Of a stretch of 64,000 nucleotides of DNA, positions 1 to 10,300 are shown one piece after another; the stretch's first letter is position 1, and every line of letters starts with the position of its first letter. The position numbers and the translations under genes are program-made. Source of the stretch: Pseudomonas botevensis (GTDB lineage Bacteria > Pseudomonadota > Gammaproteobacteria > Pseudomonadales > Pseudomonadaceae); contig NZ_JAHTKI010000004.1 of assembly GCF_019145475.1 (NCBI RefSeq), forward strand, positions 186,001 through 250,000. Reading direction: 5' to 3'. The notes below the pieces were generated by a model that saw only the letters and a program-made list of their open reading frames with translations, was not told where the DNA came from and searched no databases.

Positions 1-582
1 CGGCTCACGTAAAACCATGATCACTTGGTCCAGCGCCTTGAGCTTGACCTCACCACCGCGCAACGCCCACGGATGCCCCGCCGGCACCAGCGCACAGATC
101 CGCGATTCGCTCAGCGCTTGCAGATGCAGGCCCCTGCGCGGTTCGACTTCGGTCAGCACCGCCAGGTCGGCGTGTTCAGAGAGCAGCGCGGCCAAGGTTT
201 CCTGAGCGTTGCCCAGACGCAGGTTCACGGTGATCCCCGGATAACGCGCCCGCAGGCTGGCGAGCATCGGCATGACCATGTGCGGGCCGTCCGCCGCGAT
301 TTCCAGGCGCCCGGTGAGCAACTGCCGATTGGCTTCGAGCAGCACCTGCGCCTCCTCCGCCAGACCGAACATCGCCCGGGTGATCGCCGCCAGTCGGGTG
401 CCTTCCTCGGTCAGTTCCACCCGTCGCGCCGTGCGCCGCAGCAAGGTGATCTGGTAGTGCTCCTCCAGTGCCTTGATGTGCCCGGTGACCGCCGGCTGGC
501 TGATGAACAGCCGTGCGGCAGCGCGAGTGAAGCTGCCCTCCCGGGCCACGGCGTCGAAGGCGCGGAGCTGAAACAGGTTCAT
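1..582 (-). CDS. LysR-family regulator, partial (3' end cut by window edge)
   Basis: The first 194 codons of a LysR-type transcriptional regulator are present; the gene runs off the left edge with no stop. It starts at ATG 582 with MNLFQLRAFDAVAREGSFTR, and the N-terminal winged helix-turn-helix is clear (SFTRAAARLFISQPAVTGHI, about residues 16-35), followed by the start of the substrate-binding domain. It is divergent from phnW with about 110 bp between them, the classic arrangement of a LysR activator and its target operon, so control of 2-aminoethylphosphonate catabolism is the natural inference. Pseudomonas genomes carry a LysR gene beside phnWX in this way (family knowledge). The effector is not visible. 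Confidence 0.88.
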   Translation of the reverse strand, partial: MNLFQLRAFDAVAREGSFTRAAARLFISQPAVTGHIKALEEHYQITLLRRTARRVELTEEGTRLAAITRAMFGLAEEAQVLLEANRQLLTGRLEIAADGPHMVMPMLASLRARYPGITVNLRLGNAQETLAALLSEHADLAVLTEVEPRRGLHLQALSESRICALVPAGHPWALRGGEVKLKALDQVIMVLREP

Positions 583-695
583 GAATAATTCTCACTGATG
601 GTTGGCATAACAACAAACAATTTGATTGATGATCCGCCGAATTGCAACGTATGCCCCGTAGCTTCATCCCACAGCGCCATCGCGAGAACACACGA

Positions 696-1805
696 ATGAG
701 TACCGCCGCCCCTCTCCTGCTTACGCCCGGTCCGTTGACCACGTCGGCCCGAACCCGCCAGGCCATGCTGGTGGACTGGGGCTCGTGGGATGACCGCTTC
801 AACCAACTGACCGCCAGCCTGTGCGAGCAACTGCTGGCGATCATCAATGGCGCCGCCACTCACCACTGCGTCCCCTTGCAGGGCAGCGGCACCTTCGCGG
901 TCGAGGCGGCCATCGGCACGCTGGTGCCGCGCGACAGCAAGGTGCTGGTACTGATCAACGGCGCCTACGGCAAGCGTCTGGCGAAGATCTGCGAAGTGCT
1001 CGGACGTCCGTTCAGCACCTTCGAAACCGCTGAGGATCAACCGACCACCGCCGCCGATGTCGACCGCCTGCTGCGGGCCGACGGCGACATCAGCCACATT
1101 GCGCTGATCCACTGCGAAACCAGCACCGGCATTCTCAATCCGCTGCCGGAGATCGCCGAGGTCGTCGAGCGACACGGCAAGCGCCTGATTATCGATGCCA
1201 TGAGTTCCTTCGGCGCACTGCCGATAGATGCGCAAGAAGTCCCGTTCGACGCCCTGATCGCCGCTTCCGGCAAGTGCCTGGAAGGCGTGCCGGGGATGGG
1301 TTTTGTCTTCGCCCGCAAGGCCTCCCTGGCCGCAGCCGCCGGCAACTCCCATTCGCTGGCGATGGACCTGTTCGATCAGCACACCTACAGGATGAAGACC
1401 GGGCAGTGGCGCTTCACCCCGCCGACCCATGTGGTCGCCGCGCTGCACGAAGCCCTGCTGCAATACCACGAAGAAGGTGGTCTGCCTGCCCGACACGCGC
1501 GCTATGCCGCCAACTGCCAGGCACTGATGGAAGAGATGGCAAAACTGGGGCTACGCAGCTTCCTGCCCGCTGCGATCCAGGCGCCGATCATCGCCACCTT
1601 CCACGCCCCGAAAGACCCGCGCTACCAGTTCAAGGCGTTTTACGAACGGGTCAAGGCCAAGGGCTACATCCTTTATCCCGGCAAGCTGACCCAGGTCGAA
1701 ACCTTCCGCGTCGGCTGCATCGGCCATGTCACTCCCACGCAGATGCGCGAAGCCGTCGCGGTGGTCGGTGAGGTACTGCGCGAGATGGAAGTGCTGGAAA
1801 TCTAA
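696..1805 (+). CDS. phnW: 2-aminoethylphosphonate:pyruvate aminotransferase
   Basis: This is a 369-residue fold-type I PLP transaminase that converts 2-aminoethylphosphonate and pyruvate into phosphonoacetaldehyde and alanine, the first step of phosphonate use as N, C and P source. The start at 696 ([16 protein letters not shown]) gives the usual family length and the LLLTPGP N-terminus; an in-frame upstream start at 642 would add 18 unrelated residues. The PLP lysine is K193 in [15 protein letters not shown], and the cofactor aspartate is D168 in IIDAMSSFG. The gene is followed 55 bp later by phnX in the same direction, which performs the next step, and a LysR regulator is divergent upstream. 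Confidence 0.96.
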   Translation: MSTAAPLLLTPGPLTTSARTRQAMLVDWGSWDDRFNQLTASLCEQLLAIINGAATHHCVPLQGSGTFAVEAAIGTLVPRDSKVLVLINGAYGKRLAKICEVLGRPFSTFETAEDQPTTAADVDRLLRADGDISHIALIHCETSTGILNPLPEIAEVVERHGKRLIIDAMSSFGALPIDAQEVPFDALIAASGKCLEGVPGMGFVFARKASLAAAAGNSHSLAMDLFDQHTYRMKTGQWRFTPPTHVVAALHEALLQYHEEGGLPARHARYAANCQALMEEMAKLGLRSFLPAAIQAPIIATFHAPKDPRYQFKAFYERVKAKGYILYPGKLTQVETFRVGCIGHVTPTQMREAVAVVGEVLREMEVLEI

Positions 1806-1860
1806 TCCCCGTCGCTGCGCCCCCCATGAACCTCTTTGCCAATTCAGGACGCCTTTCACC

Positions 1861-2688
1861 ATGAACTACAACAACCCGACCCGCCTGCAAGCCGCCATCC
1901 TCGACTGGGCCGGCACCGTGGTCGATTTCGGCTCGTTCGCGCCGACCCAGATCTTCGTCGAAGCCTTCGCCGAATTCGACGTCCAGGTGTCCATCGAGGA
2001 AGCCCGTGGGCCGATGGGCATGGGCAAGTGGGATCACATCCGTACCCTGTGCGACCAGCCAGAGGTTGCCGAGCGCTACCGCAAAGTGTTCGGCCGCACC
2101 CCGAGCGACGACGATGTCACCGCCATCTACAACCGTTTCATGCCGTTGCAGATCGAAAAAATCGCCGAGCATTCGGCACTGATTCCAGGCGCTCTGGACA
2201 CCATCGCCCGTCTGCGCGAACAAGGCATCAGGATCGGCTCCTGCTCCGGTTATCCGAAACAGGTGATGGACAAGGTCGTGGAGCTGGCCGCCAGCAACGG
2301 CTATGTTGCTGACCATGTGGTCGCGACCGACGAAGTGCCGAACGGTCGTCCATGGCCGGCCCAGGCCCTGGCGAACGTGATTGCGCTGGGCATCGAGGAC
2401 GTCGCCGCCTGCGTGAAGATCGACGACACCGTGCCGGGCATTCTCGAAGGCCGCCGCGCCGGGATGTGGACGGTGGCGCTGATCTGCTCCGGCAATGCCC
2501 TGGGCCTGGACTACGAAAGCTTCCGCGCCCTGGGCAGCGCGCAACTGGCGAGCGAACGCAAGCGCATCCATGCGCTGTTCGAAGGTTCGCGTCCACACTA
2601 CATGATCGACACCATCACCGACTTGCCGGACGTGATCGCCGATATCAACCAACGCCTGGCGAACGGTGAAATGCCGCAAGGCAACTGA
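1861..2688 (+). CDS. phnX: Phosphonoacetaldehyde hydrolase (phosphonatase)
   Basis: This 275-residue HAD-superfamily enzyme cleaves the C-P bond of phosphonoacetaldehyde to acetaldehyde and phosphate. The HAD nucleophile is D15 in [15 protein letters not shown], where the Ala-Gly after Trp is typical of phosphonatases. The Schiff-base lysine is K56 in [10 protein letters not shown]. Both sit three residues later than in the Bacillus enzyme (D12, K53), so the catalytic spacing is conserved. It is co-directional with phnW and closes the two-gene operon; a strong terminator follows 20 bp after the stop. No phosphonate transporter is in the window, so uptake must be encoded elsewhere. Confidence 0.96.
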   Translation: MNYNNPTRLQAAILDWAGTVVDFGSFAPTQIFVEAFAEFDVQVSIEEARGPMGMGKWDHIRTLCDQPEVAERYRKVFGRTPSDDDVTAIYNRFMPLQIEKIAEHSALIPGALDTIARLREQGIRIGSCSGYPKQVMDKVVELAASNGYVADHVVATDEVPNGRPWPAQALANVIALGIEDVAACVKIDDTVPGILEGRRAGMWTVALICSGNALGLDYESFRALGSAQLASERKRIHALFEGSRPHYMIDTITDLPDVIADINQRLANGEMPQGN

Positions 2689-2708
2689 TCGCACCGCCCT
2701 TCGCCGAC

Positions 2709-2746
2709 AAAAAACGCCAGTACCTGCCCGGCACTGGCGTTTTTTA
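2709..2746 (+). terminator. Terminator of phnWX
   Basis: The stem AACGCCAGT / ACTGGCGTT surrounds a loop of 11 bases and is followed by a T-run; an A-run precedes it. It lies 20 bp after the phnX stop. Confidence 0.85.
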
Positions 2747-2875
2747 TGCCCCCTCTGATCCAGCGCATGGAAAGGCCGATCAACGTCAGACAAATCCTCC
2801 AAAGCGGATTACAGTTAAAGCATGCCGTCGCACAAGAACGGCGCGCTTGAGCCCTGACCTGTGAGGAAACACCGT

Positions 2876-3424
2876 ATGCCGTGGACAAATTCCGCATCGC
2901 GTTACAGCACCGTGTCGATTCTGCTGCACTGGCTGATGCTGGTTCTGTTGGTGCTGGTGTACGCCAGCATGGAATTTCGCGGCCTGTTCCCCAAGGGCAG
3001 CGGGGGTCGCACCCTGATCCGCGAAATGCACTACCTGCTCGGCCTCACCGTTTTCGTCCTGGTATGGCTGCGTCTGTTCGCCCGCAGCCTGGGACCGGCG
3101 CCGAAAATTTTCCCGGCATCGCCGCAATGGCAAACCGTTCTCGCCCGGTTGATGCACTGGGCGCTGTACCTGTTCATGATCGGCATGCCGCTGCTCGGCT
3201 GGCTGATTACCAGCGCCGACGGGCATCAGGTGATGTTCTATGGTTTCGATCTGCCGCTGCTGGTGAACGAAGACAAGGCCTTCGCCAAACAGGTCGAGCA
3301 CTGGCACGTGTTGATTGCCAACATCGGTTATTGGCTGATCGGGCTGCACGCGCTGGCGGGGATCTATCACCATTACGTGGTGGGCGATAACACGCTGTTG
3401 CGGATGATGCCGAAACGCGGATGA
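2876..3424 (+). CDS. Cytochrome b561-family membrane protein
   Basis: This is a 182-residue integral membrane di-haem cytochrome b of the b561 / CybB family, which passes electrons within the inner membrane (often linked to quinone or superoxide chemistry). Four hydrophobic helices are visible, with haem-ligand histidines in the first helix (ILLHWLMLVLL), the second (MHYLLGLTVFV), the third (MHWALYLFMIGMPL) and the last (HALAGIYHHYV). I chose ATG 2876, six bases after the GAGGAAA ribosome site; a GTG five codons upstream overlaps that site and is less likely. It stands alone between the phn terminator and a convergent gene, so context gives no further role. Confidence 0.88.
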   Translation: MPWTNSASRYSTVSILLHWLMLVLLVLVYASMEFRGLFPKGSGGRTLIREMHYLLGLTVFVLVWLRLFARSLGPAPKIFPASPQWQTVLARLMHWALYLFMIGMPLLGWLITSADGHQVMFYGFDLPLLVNEDKAFAKQVEHWHVLIANIGYWLIGLHALAGIYHHYVVGDNTLLRMMPKRG

Positions 3425-3460
3425 CGTGTTGCGGCGAGGAGATTCAATCCCTCGCCGCCT

Positions 3461-4393
3461 TCAATTCACATGAGTTTCGCTGACAAATCCCCTGCGCCCC
3501 TGCAAGCCGCCAGTGTGGACGAAGACCAGTCGCGTCCCCCTGGCGAATTGGCCCGCCTGAACCTGTTGCTTGAGTGCCAATAACGCCTTGCCGGTGTACA
3601 GCGGCTCCAAAGGAATGCCGCTGGCCTGCTCGGTTTGCTCGATAAACGCCAGCAACGCCGGATCGACCCTGGCAAAGCCACCTCGACTCGCCTCGATCAG
3701 TTCATAGCGCGGATTGTGCAACCGCGCCTCTTCAACAATAGCCTCGACCTGCGGCGCCACGCCGTGATCGACCGGCACCGCCAGCGCACCATAAACAACC
3801 CGTTCGCCAGCCTCGGCCAGCACCAGTCCCGCCAGGGTCGTCCCGGTGCCACAGGCCAGCCACCAGCCATGAAAACCGTCCCAGCCCAAATGGCTCAGTT
3901 GCTCGTCGACCTGATCCTTGAGCGCTGCGCACCCCAGGGCGCCGAGCAATCCACCGCCGCCCTCCGGCATCGGATGCAGCGTCGGATACTGCGCCTGCCA
4001 AGGCTGCCAGAAGCCCGGCTCGTGCCGCGCCCGGTAGCCGCCATAACCCAGCCAGTGCAGTTGCATGCCAAAGTCCGACAGATCACCGACCGTGGGCGTT
4101 TGCTGCGGATGGCCGCGCAACAGGCCGACCGTGGCGAAGCCCAGGCGCTTGCCCGCCGCCGCCAGTGCATGCAGATGATTGGAGTGCGCCCCGCCCAGGC
4201 TGATGATGCCCTCAGCGCCCGCGCGGTCGGCGGCCTTGAGGTGTTCGACGAGTTTGAACCACTTGTTGCCGCTGATCAGCGGATCGATCCGGTCCAGACG
4301 CAGGATCGCCACTTCGACACCGGCAGCGGCGAGCCAGTCCAGTTGCAGGGGTTCGAGAGGGGCCTGGGGTAGCCAGTCGGAGGAGCAAAGCAT
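3461..4393 (-). CDS. PLP-dependent ACC deaminase / D-cysteine desulfhydrase family protein
   Basis: This is a 310-residue fold-type II PLP enzyme of the family that holds 1-aminocyclopropane-1-carboxylate deaminase and D-cysteine desulfhydrase. The PLP lysine is K44 in LISGNKWFKL. The substrate-carboxylate loop LGGAHSNHLHALAAAG follows, and the phosphate-binding glycine stretch CGTGTTLAG is near residue 180. True ACC deaminases are about 338 residues and begin with a GNKTRKLE-type motif. This shorter form with GNKWFKL is the common Pseudomonas paralogue whose substrate is not settled, so I do not call it acdS. It is convergent with cytochrome b561 and co-directional with fadH upstream. Confidence 0.83.
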   Translation of the reverse strand: MLCSSDWLPQAPLEPLQLDWLAAAGVEVAILRLDRIDPLISGNKWFKLVEHLKAADRAGAEGIISLGGAHSNHLHALAAAGKRLGFATVGLLRGHPQQTPTVGDLSDFGMQLHWLGYGGYRARHEPGFWQPWQAQYPTLHPMPEGGGGLLGALGCAALKDQVDEQLSHLGWDGFHGWWLACGTGTTLAGLVLAEAGERVVYGALAVPVDHGVAPQVEAIVEEARLHNPRYELIEASRGGFARVDPALLAFIEQTEQASGIPLEPLYTGKALLALKQQVQAGQFARGTRLVFVHTGGLQGRRGFVSETHVN

Positions 4394-4449
4394 GGGCGTG
4401 GCAGCATCAGGGAAAACCCAATACTACCAGCCAACAAAAAATCGTCGCA

Positions 4450-4484
4450 GGCTGCGATCTTTCGAACCTTGAAAGATCACAGCC
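4450..4484 (-). terminator. Imperfect hairpin between fadH and the PLP-enzyme gene
   Basis: The arms GGCTGCGATCTTTC and GAAAGATCACAGCC pair with one mismatch around a 7-base loop. Its sequence belongs to a dispersed type common in P. fluorescens genomes ('AAGATCGCAGCCTGCG'). There is no clear T-run, so it may be a repeat element serving as a 3' end for fadH. Confidence 0.5.
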
Positions 4485-4506
4485 GCGTTTTGCTGCGAGA
4501 GATCGA

Positions 4507-6567
<2,061 letters not shown>

Positions 6568-6752
6568 TCACGGAAAATGCGGGAGCTCTGTGTCCCCCGT
6601 CAGTCATGTTCGACAGCCTAAGAGTCGCATCGCTGTCACTCAATGACCGTAACTGACAACTTATTGATCCAAATGCGCAGCGCCCCTTGGCAACCGCGGG
6701 CGTGCGCCCTACCCTAGTCGCCACACCCTGTACCCGGCTGTTGTTGGTTTTC

Positions 6753-7883
6753 ATGCGCAAACTTTTGTACCTGACGTTTTCCATGGCCCTGGTGGCTGTC
6801 CTTGCTTCCTACGCCATGTGGGCGGCCGACCGCCCGATGGGCCATTACCTGTCGGACCTGCGCATCCGGCTGGCGGTCGATCAGGGCACCCCGGCCGACC
6901 ATGGCAATCTCCTGGGTATCCAGCCGGAATTGTTCCCCACTGATTATCAGAGTCCCGCGCGCCTGCACCGCAAACTCGCGGCCTATTTGCAGCAGGCGCA
7001 GGAACAGGGTCTGTTGAATGAAAAAACCGTGGTGGTGCTGCCGGAACACATCGGCACCTGGCTGATGATCGGTGGCGAGAAAGACGAGCTTTACCAGGCC
7101 CCGACCCTCGCCGAGGCGATGAACTGGCTGGCGGCCAGCAATCCTCTGCTGTTCGCCCGCGCCTGGCTCAGCGCACGGGGCGACAACCGTCTGGACGACG
7201 CGCATCTGCGCATGAAAGCCAAAAGCATGGCGAAGGACTATCAGACGCTGTTCGGCGGCCTCGCCAAAGAATTCCACGTCACGCTGGTGGCCGGCTCCAT
7301 CGTCCTGCCCGAGCCGAGCGTGATCGACGGTCAGCTCAAGGTCGGCAGCGGTGCATTGTTCAACAGCAGCGTGGTGTTTGGTCGCGATGGCGTGCCGCTC
7401 GGCCAGCCGCAGCGGCAGATGCACCCGATCTTCGATCAGCATGAAGTGCTGGAAGCCAACGAGGAACAGGCGGTCAATGTGGTCGACACCCCGGCCGGGC
7501 GTCTCGGCGTGCTGATCGGCAGCGACAGCTGGTATCCCGACAACTACCGCAAGCTCGACGAGCAGAACGCGCAACTGGTGGCCGTGCCGGCATTCGTCAC
7601 CGGTCATGGCGTGTGGGATCAACCGTGGCGCGGCTACAAGGGCTCAAGCTCACCGAGTTCGGTCAGCCTCAAACCCGGTGAAGTCAGCGAAGGCCAGGCC
7701 TGGCATCGCCTGATCCTGACGGCGCAACCGCCGGGCAGCCGGGCGATTGCCGGGGTCAGCGTGTTCCTGCGCGGCCAGTTCTGGGACAAACCAAGCGCCG
7801 GACAAAGTTTTCTCAGCAGCAACGGCCAGCAATTCGCCGATGGCGATGCACGCGGCGCGCGTCTGCTCAACCTCTGGTTATAA
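6753..7883 (+). CDS. Nitrilase-fold protein lacking catalytic Lys and Cys
   Basis: This is a 376-residue protein with one N-terminal signal anchor (LLYLTFSMALVAVLASYAMW) followed by a carbon-nitrogen hydrolase fold. The expected catalytic Glu is visible in VVVLPEHIGTW. The loop that normally holds the Lys reads PQRQMHPIFDQHE, with Gln where Lys is expected. The segment that normally reads ICYD reads LGVLIGSDSWYPDNY, so the nucleophilic Cys is Gly. It is therefore probably not an amidase or nitrilase and may bind a ligand, or use another chemistry, outside the inner membrane. It ends 3 bp before the AraC regulator gene, so the two are very likely co-transcribed and divergent from fadH. Confidence 0.75.
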   Translation: MRKLLYLTFSMALVAVLASYAMWAADRPMGHYLSDLRIRLAVDQGTPADHGNLLGIQPELFPTDYQSPARLHRKLAAYLQQAQEQGLLNEKTVVVLPEHIGTWLMIGGEKDELYQAPTLAEAMNWLAASNPLLFARAWLSARGDNRLDDAHLRMKAKSMAKDYQTLFGGLAKEFHVTLVAGSIVLPEPSVIDGQLKVGSGALFNSSVVFGRDGVPLGQPQRQMHPIFDQHEVLEANEEQAVNVVDTPAGRLGVLIGSDSWYPDNYRKLDEQNAQLVAVPAFVTGHGVWDQPWRGYKGSSSPSSVSLKPGEVSEGQAWHRLILTAQPPGSRAIAGVSVFLRGQFWDKPSAGQSFLSSNGQQFADGDARGARLLNLWL

Positions 7884-7886
7884 GCC

Positions 7887-8927
7887 ATGAAACCGCTGCC
7901 GATGCGTCTCGGGGATCTGTCAGTGGGCTTTGTCCACAGCCTCGCCGATGCCGTGCGCAGCCACGCTGCCGACCCGCAACCGCTGCTCGAACAGTACGGC
8001 CTCGATGCCGCGCGGCTGGCCGAGGCCGGTGCCCGTCTGTCGATCCCGCGCTACATGCGCCTGGGCCACGGCGCGATCCAGTTGACCGGCGACCCGGCGC
8101 TGGGCCTGCGCATGGGCCAGCTCAGTCGGCTGAGCCAGGCGGGGCTGGCCGGAGTCACCGCCGCCCAGGCACCGACGGTGCGCGAGGCGGCCCGCTGCCT
8201 GATCCGTTTCGAACCCTTGTACGGCTCCAACTATCGCGGCCAGTCGAGCCTGCATGAAGACGCCACCGGTGCGTGGCTGCGCTTCTATTCGATCAGCCCC
8301 TACAACGCCTACAACCGCTTTGTGGTGGACTCGATCATCGCCGGATGGCTGCACCAGCTCTCCAGCGTCAGCCGCGAGCCGTTGCGCGCGGAGCGGATCG
8401 AAATCGAATTCGAGGCGCCGGACTACCGTGATGCCTACACCGTGCTTGGTGATTGCGCGATCCAGTTCGGTGCCGAGCAAAACCAGTTGCGCCTGAGCCT
8501 GAGCAGCCTGGCCCTGCGCAACCCGGAGCATTGTCCGAGCACCTGGCGGCACCTGTTGCAACTGTGTGAGCGGGAACTGGAGCAAATGACCCGCACCCGC
8601 AGCCTGCGCGAACGCATCACGCAATTGCTCGGGCCGTTGCTCAATGGTGGTCGGGAACCCGACCTGGAAGAAGTGGCGGCGCGCCTGAAGCTGCCGACCT
8701 GGACATTGCGCCGCAAACTCGCCGAGGAAGGCACGCAGTTTCGCGCAATCCTCAATGACACTCGCCGGGACCTGGCGATGACCTACATCCGCGACACCGA
8801 ACTGGCGTTCGGCGAGATCGCCTACCTGCTGGGTTTCGCCTCAGCCGAGGCATTCCAGCGGGCCTTCAAGCGCTGGAGCGGCCAGACGCCGGGAGAGTTC
8901 CGCCGCAGTCACCGCAAGACCGCCTGA
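7887..8927 (+). CDS. AraC-family transcriptional regulator
   Basis: This is a 346-residue regulator of the arabinose-binding-domain AraC type. The N-terminal two thirds (about residues 20-210) form the ligand domain typical of the OruR/ArgR-like Pseudomonas regulators. The C-terminal part has two helix-turn-helix motifs: LEEVAARLKLPTWTLRRKLA, and FGEIAYLLGFASAEAFQRAF with the family-typical RAFKRWSGQTPGEFR ending. It starts 3 bp after the nitrilase-fold gene and is divergent from fadH across that gene. Control of fadH or of lipid use is plausible from position but not shown. Its ligand is unknown. Confidence 0.9.
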   Translation: MKPLPMRLGDLSVGFVHSLADAVRSHAADPQPLLEQYGLDAARLAEAGARLSIPRYMRLGHGAIQLTGDPALGLRMGQLSRLSQAGLAGVTAAQAPTVREAARCLIRFEPLYGSNYRGQSSLHEDATGAWLRFYSISPYNAYNRFVVDSIIAGWLHQLSSVSREPLRAERIEIEFEAPDYRDAYTVLGDCAIQFGAEQNQLRLSLSSLALRNPEHCPSTWRHLLQLCERELEQMTRTRSLRERITQLLGPLLNGGREPDLEEVAARLKLPTWTLRRKLAEEGTQFRAILNDTRRDLAMTYIRDTELAFGEIAYLLGFASAEAFQRAFKRWSGQTPGEFRRSHRKTA

Positions 8928-8931
8928 AGCC

Positions 8932-9018
8932 TTACAGCTCGGTAGCGTCTTCCGCAGGCTCTGGAGAGTCCAGTTCGTAGGCCTGGTATTCGAGCAGTTC
9001 TTCTTGATAGTCGTCCAT
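8932..9018 (-). CDS. 28-residue acidic small protein
   Basis: This short frame starts at ATG 9018 (MDDYQEELLEYQAYELD) and ends TEL at 8932, 28 residues in all. A strong ribosome site, AGGGGG, sits seven bases before the ATG. The product is very acidic with no basic residue and should form an amphipathic helix over the first 17 residues. It is convergent with the AraC gene, four bases from that gene's stop. The ribosome site and the non-random composition argue that it is real, and I recall similar tiny products in other Pseudomonas. Its function is unknown. It is below the size limit of most gene finders. Confidence 0.6.
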   Translation of the reverse strand: MDDYQEELLEYQAYELDSPEPAEDATEL

Positions 9019-9192
9019 CGGTGAATCCCCCTGCTGCTCGCTGAAAATGGTCAACACTAATGACCCGTGCTTCGAGCATAAAGTGCCCGTATGAAGGAAA
9101 AATGAAACCCGGCCTTCATGAAATAAACGTAGCAGGCGGTCAGGAATTTATCGCGGGATTTTTCAGGGATTTCAGGACAGTAGATAAATCCA

Positions 9193-9225
9193 TTGCGGGA
9201 GCGGACAGCACGGTCGCTCCCGCAA
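9193..9225. repeat. Inverted repeat, REP-like, after the DUF2242 lipoprotein gene
   Basis: TTGCGGGAGCG and CGCTCCCGCAA form a perfect 11-bp stem around an 11-base loop. It lies just past the stop of the minus-strand lipoprotein gene. The GCGGGAGCG core resembles the dispersed REP-type hairpins of P. fluorescens, and it may act as a transcript 3' end. Confidence 0.6.
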
Positions 9226-9231
9226 CGGCAT

Positions 9232-10074
9232 TTACTGGCCGGACGCAGGCATCGCCGGAATCGGCTCGGACGGCGGTGGCAGGTCGGTCGGGTTGGCCGG
9301 TGGCGTGATGATTTCAGTCGCAGGCGCCGGTTCCGCGACCGGCGCAGGTGCCGCCGCCGGGGTGATCGGCGCAGCGTCTGCCGGTGGCGCCACCGGTTCC
9401 GAACTCAGTGGCGCACTCTCTGCCGGAGCCGCTGTCGGCTCCGCCGCCGGCGCGGGAGTGGGTTCAGCGGCGGGTGTCGGTGCCAGCGGCGCAGGTTTGG
9501 CTTCAGGCACGCCCAGGTCGGCCTTCGGTTTTTCCTCGATGTGCGCGGCCTTCTTCGCATCGGCCGGCAGGAACATCTCGACCAGCGCAAAGAAGCGCTC
9601 GTAGAACTTCTGCGATGACACGGTTTCGCTGGCGACCTTGACCATCGAATCGTCCGAGGAGCCGATCGGCATCGAGACCGAACCCAGCACACCCACACCC
9701 AGGCTCGCCGAGTTGTTGGTCTTCTTCAGCGCATAACGATCCTGCAAGGCGTTGGCGAACACCGTGGCATGGTGCCCATCGTCGGCACACACCACGTTGA
9801 AACTGATTTCCAGATGGGTTTCACCGGTCTGCTGAAAGCTCTTGTGCCCGCTGACCAGCTTCGGATCGCTGCTGGTGATGATATAGCCCTGACTGAGCAA
9901 CGCCCGGCGGGCGGCTTCGCAGCTAGCGGTGTCGGTCACCGGGTAATTGCGCGAGAACGTGCCGGAATCGTCGAAGTTCTCATGCTCATAGATAGGCTTG
10001 TCCTTGGAACAGCCGGCAGCGGCGGTCAGCAACAACGCCAACCCGATGAAACGCACGGGAATTGAATTCAACAT
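9232..10074 (-). CDS. DUF2242-family lipoprotein with Pro/Ala-rich tail
   Basis: This is a 280-residue predicted lipoprotein. The start at MLNSIPVRFIG gives a short signal peptide with lipobox TAAAGC; a longer frame start at 10116 would add 14 residues and spoil it. Residues about 20-165 form a compact domain that matches what I know as DUF2242 (SRNYPVTDTASCEAARRALLS, then VVCADDGHHATVFANALQ, two cysteines that could pair). The last 100 or so residues are low-complexity Pro/Ala/Glu repeats (AEPTPAPAAEPTAAPAE), likely a flexible linker through the periplasm. It lies downstream of ppiD but beyond a terminator. Its function is unknown. Confidence 0.82.
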   Translation of the reverse strand: MLNSIPVRFIGLALLLTAAAGCSKDKPIYEHENFDDSGTFSRNYPVTDTASCEAARRALLSQGYIITSSDPKLVSGHKSFQQTGETHLEISFNVVCADDGHHATVFANALQDRYALKKTNNSASLGVGVLGSVSMPIGSSDDSMVKVASETVSSQKFYERFFALVEMFLPADAKKAAHIEEKPKADLGVPEAKPAPLAPTPAAEPTPAPAAEPTAAPAESAPLSSEPVAPPADAAPITPAAAPAPVAEPAPATEIITPPANPTDLPPPSEPIPAMPASGQ

Positions 10075-10247
10075 TAAACATCCTGAGGGGAAAACGGTCC
10101 GGGGCGTATTGTGCAACAGATCGCTGCCCGGCGGCGTACCGATTGGTGTCTTAAAACAGTTACAACTTTACCGGGCATGGATGGCAAGAAAAAGTCGCAT
10201 TGCCCCCTGCTCCATGAAAACCCTGTCATGCAGCGGCGATCAGGCAC

Positions 10248-10276
10248 AAAAAAGCCCCGGATTTTCATCCGGGGCT
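10248..10276 (-). terminator. Terminator of ppiD
   Basis: The stem AGCCCCGGAT / ATCCGGGGCT has a TTTC loop on the plus strand, with an A-run at 10248-10253 that becomes a T-run in the minus-strand transcript. It lies 25 bp after the ppiD stop. Confidence 0.85.
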
Positions 10277-10300
10277 CGGGTCTTGCGGCTCAGTCCGACA

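Noticed and set aside
3461..4393. ACC deaminase (acdS) call for the PLP enzyme
   Set aside because: Length and the GNKWFKL motif differ from true AcdS, so only the family is assigned.
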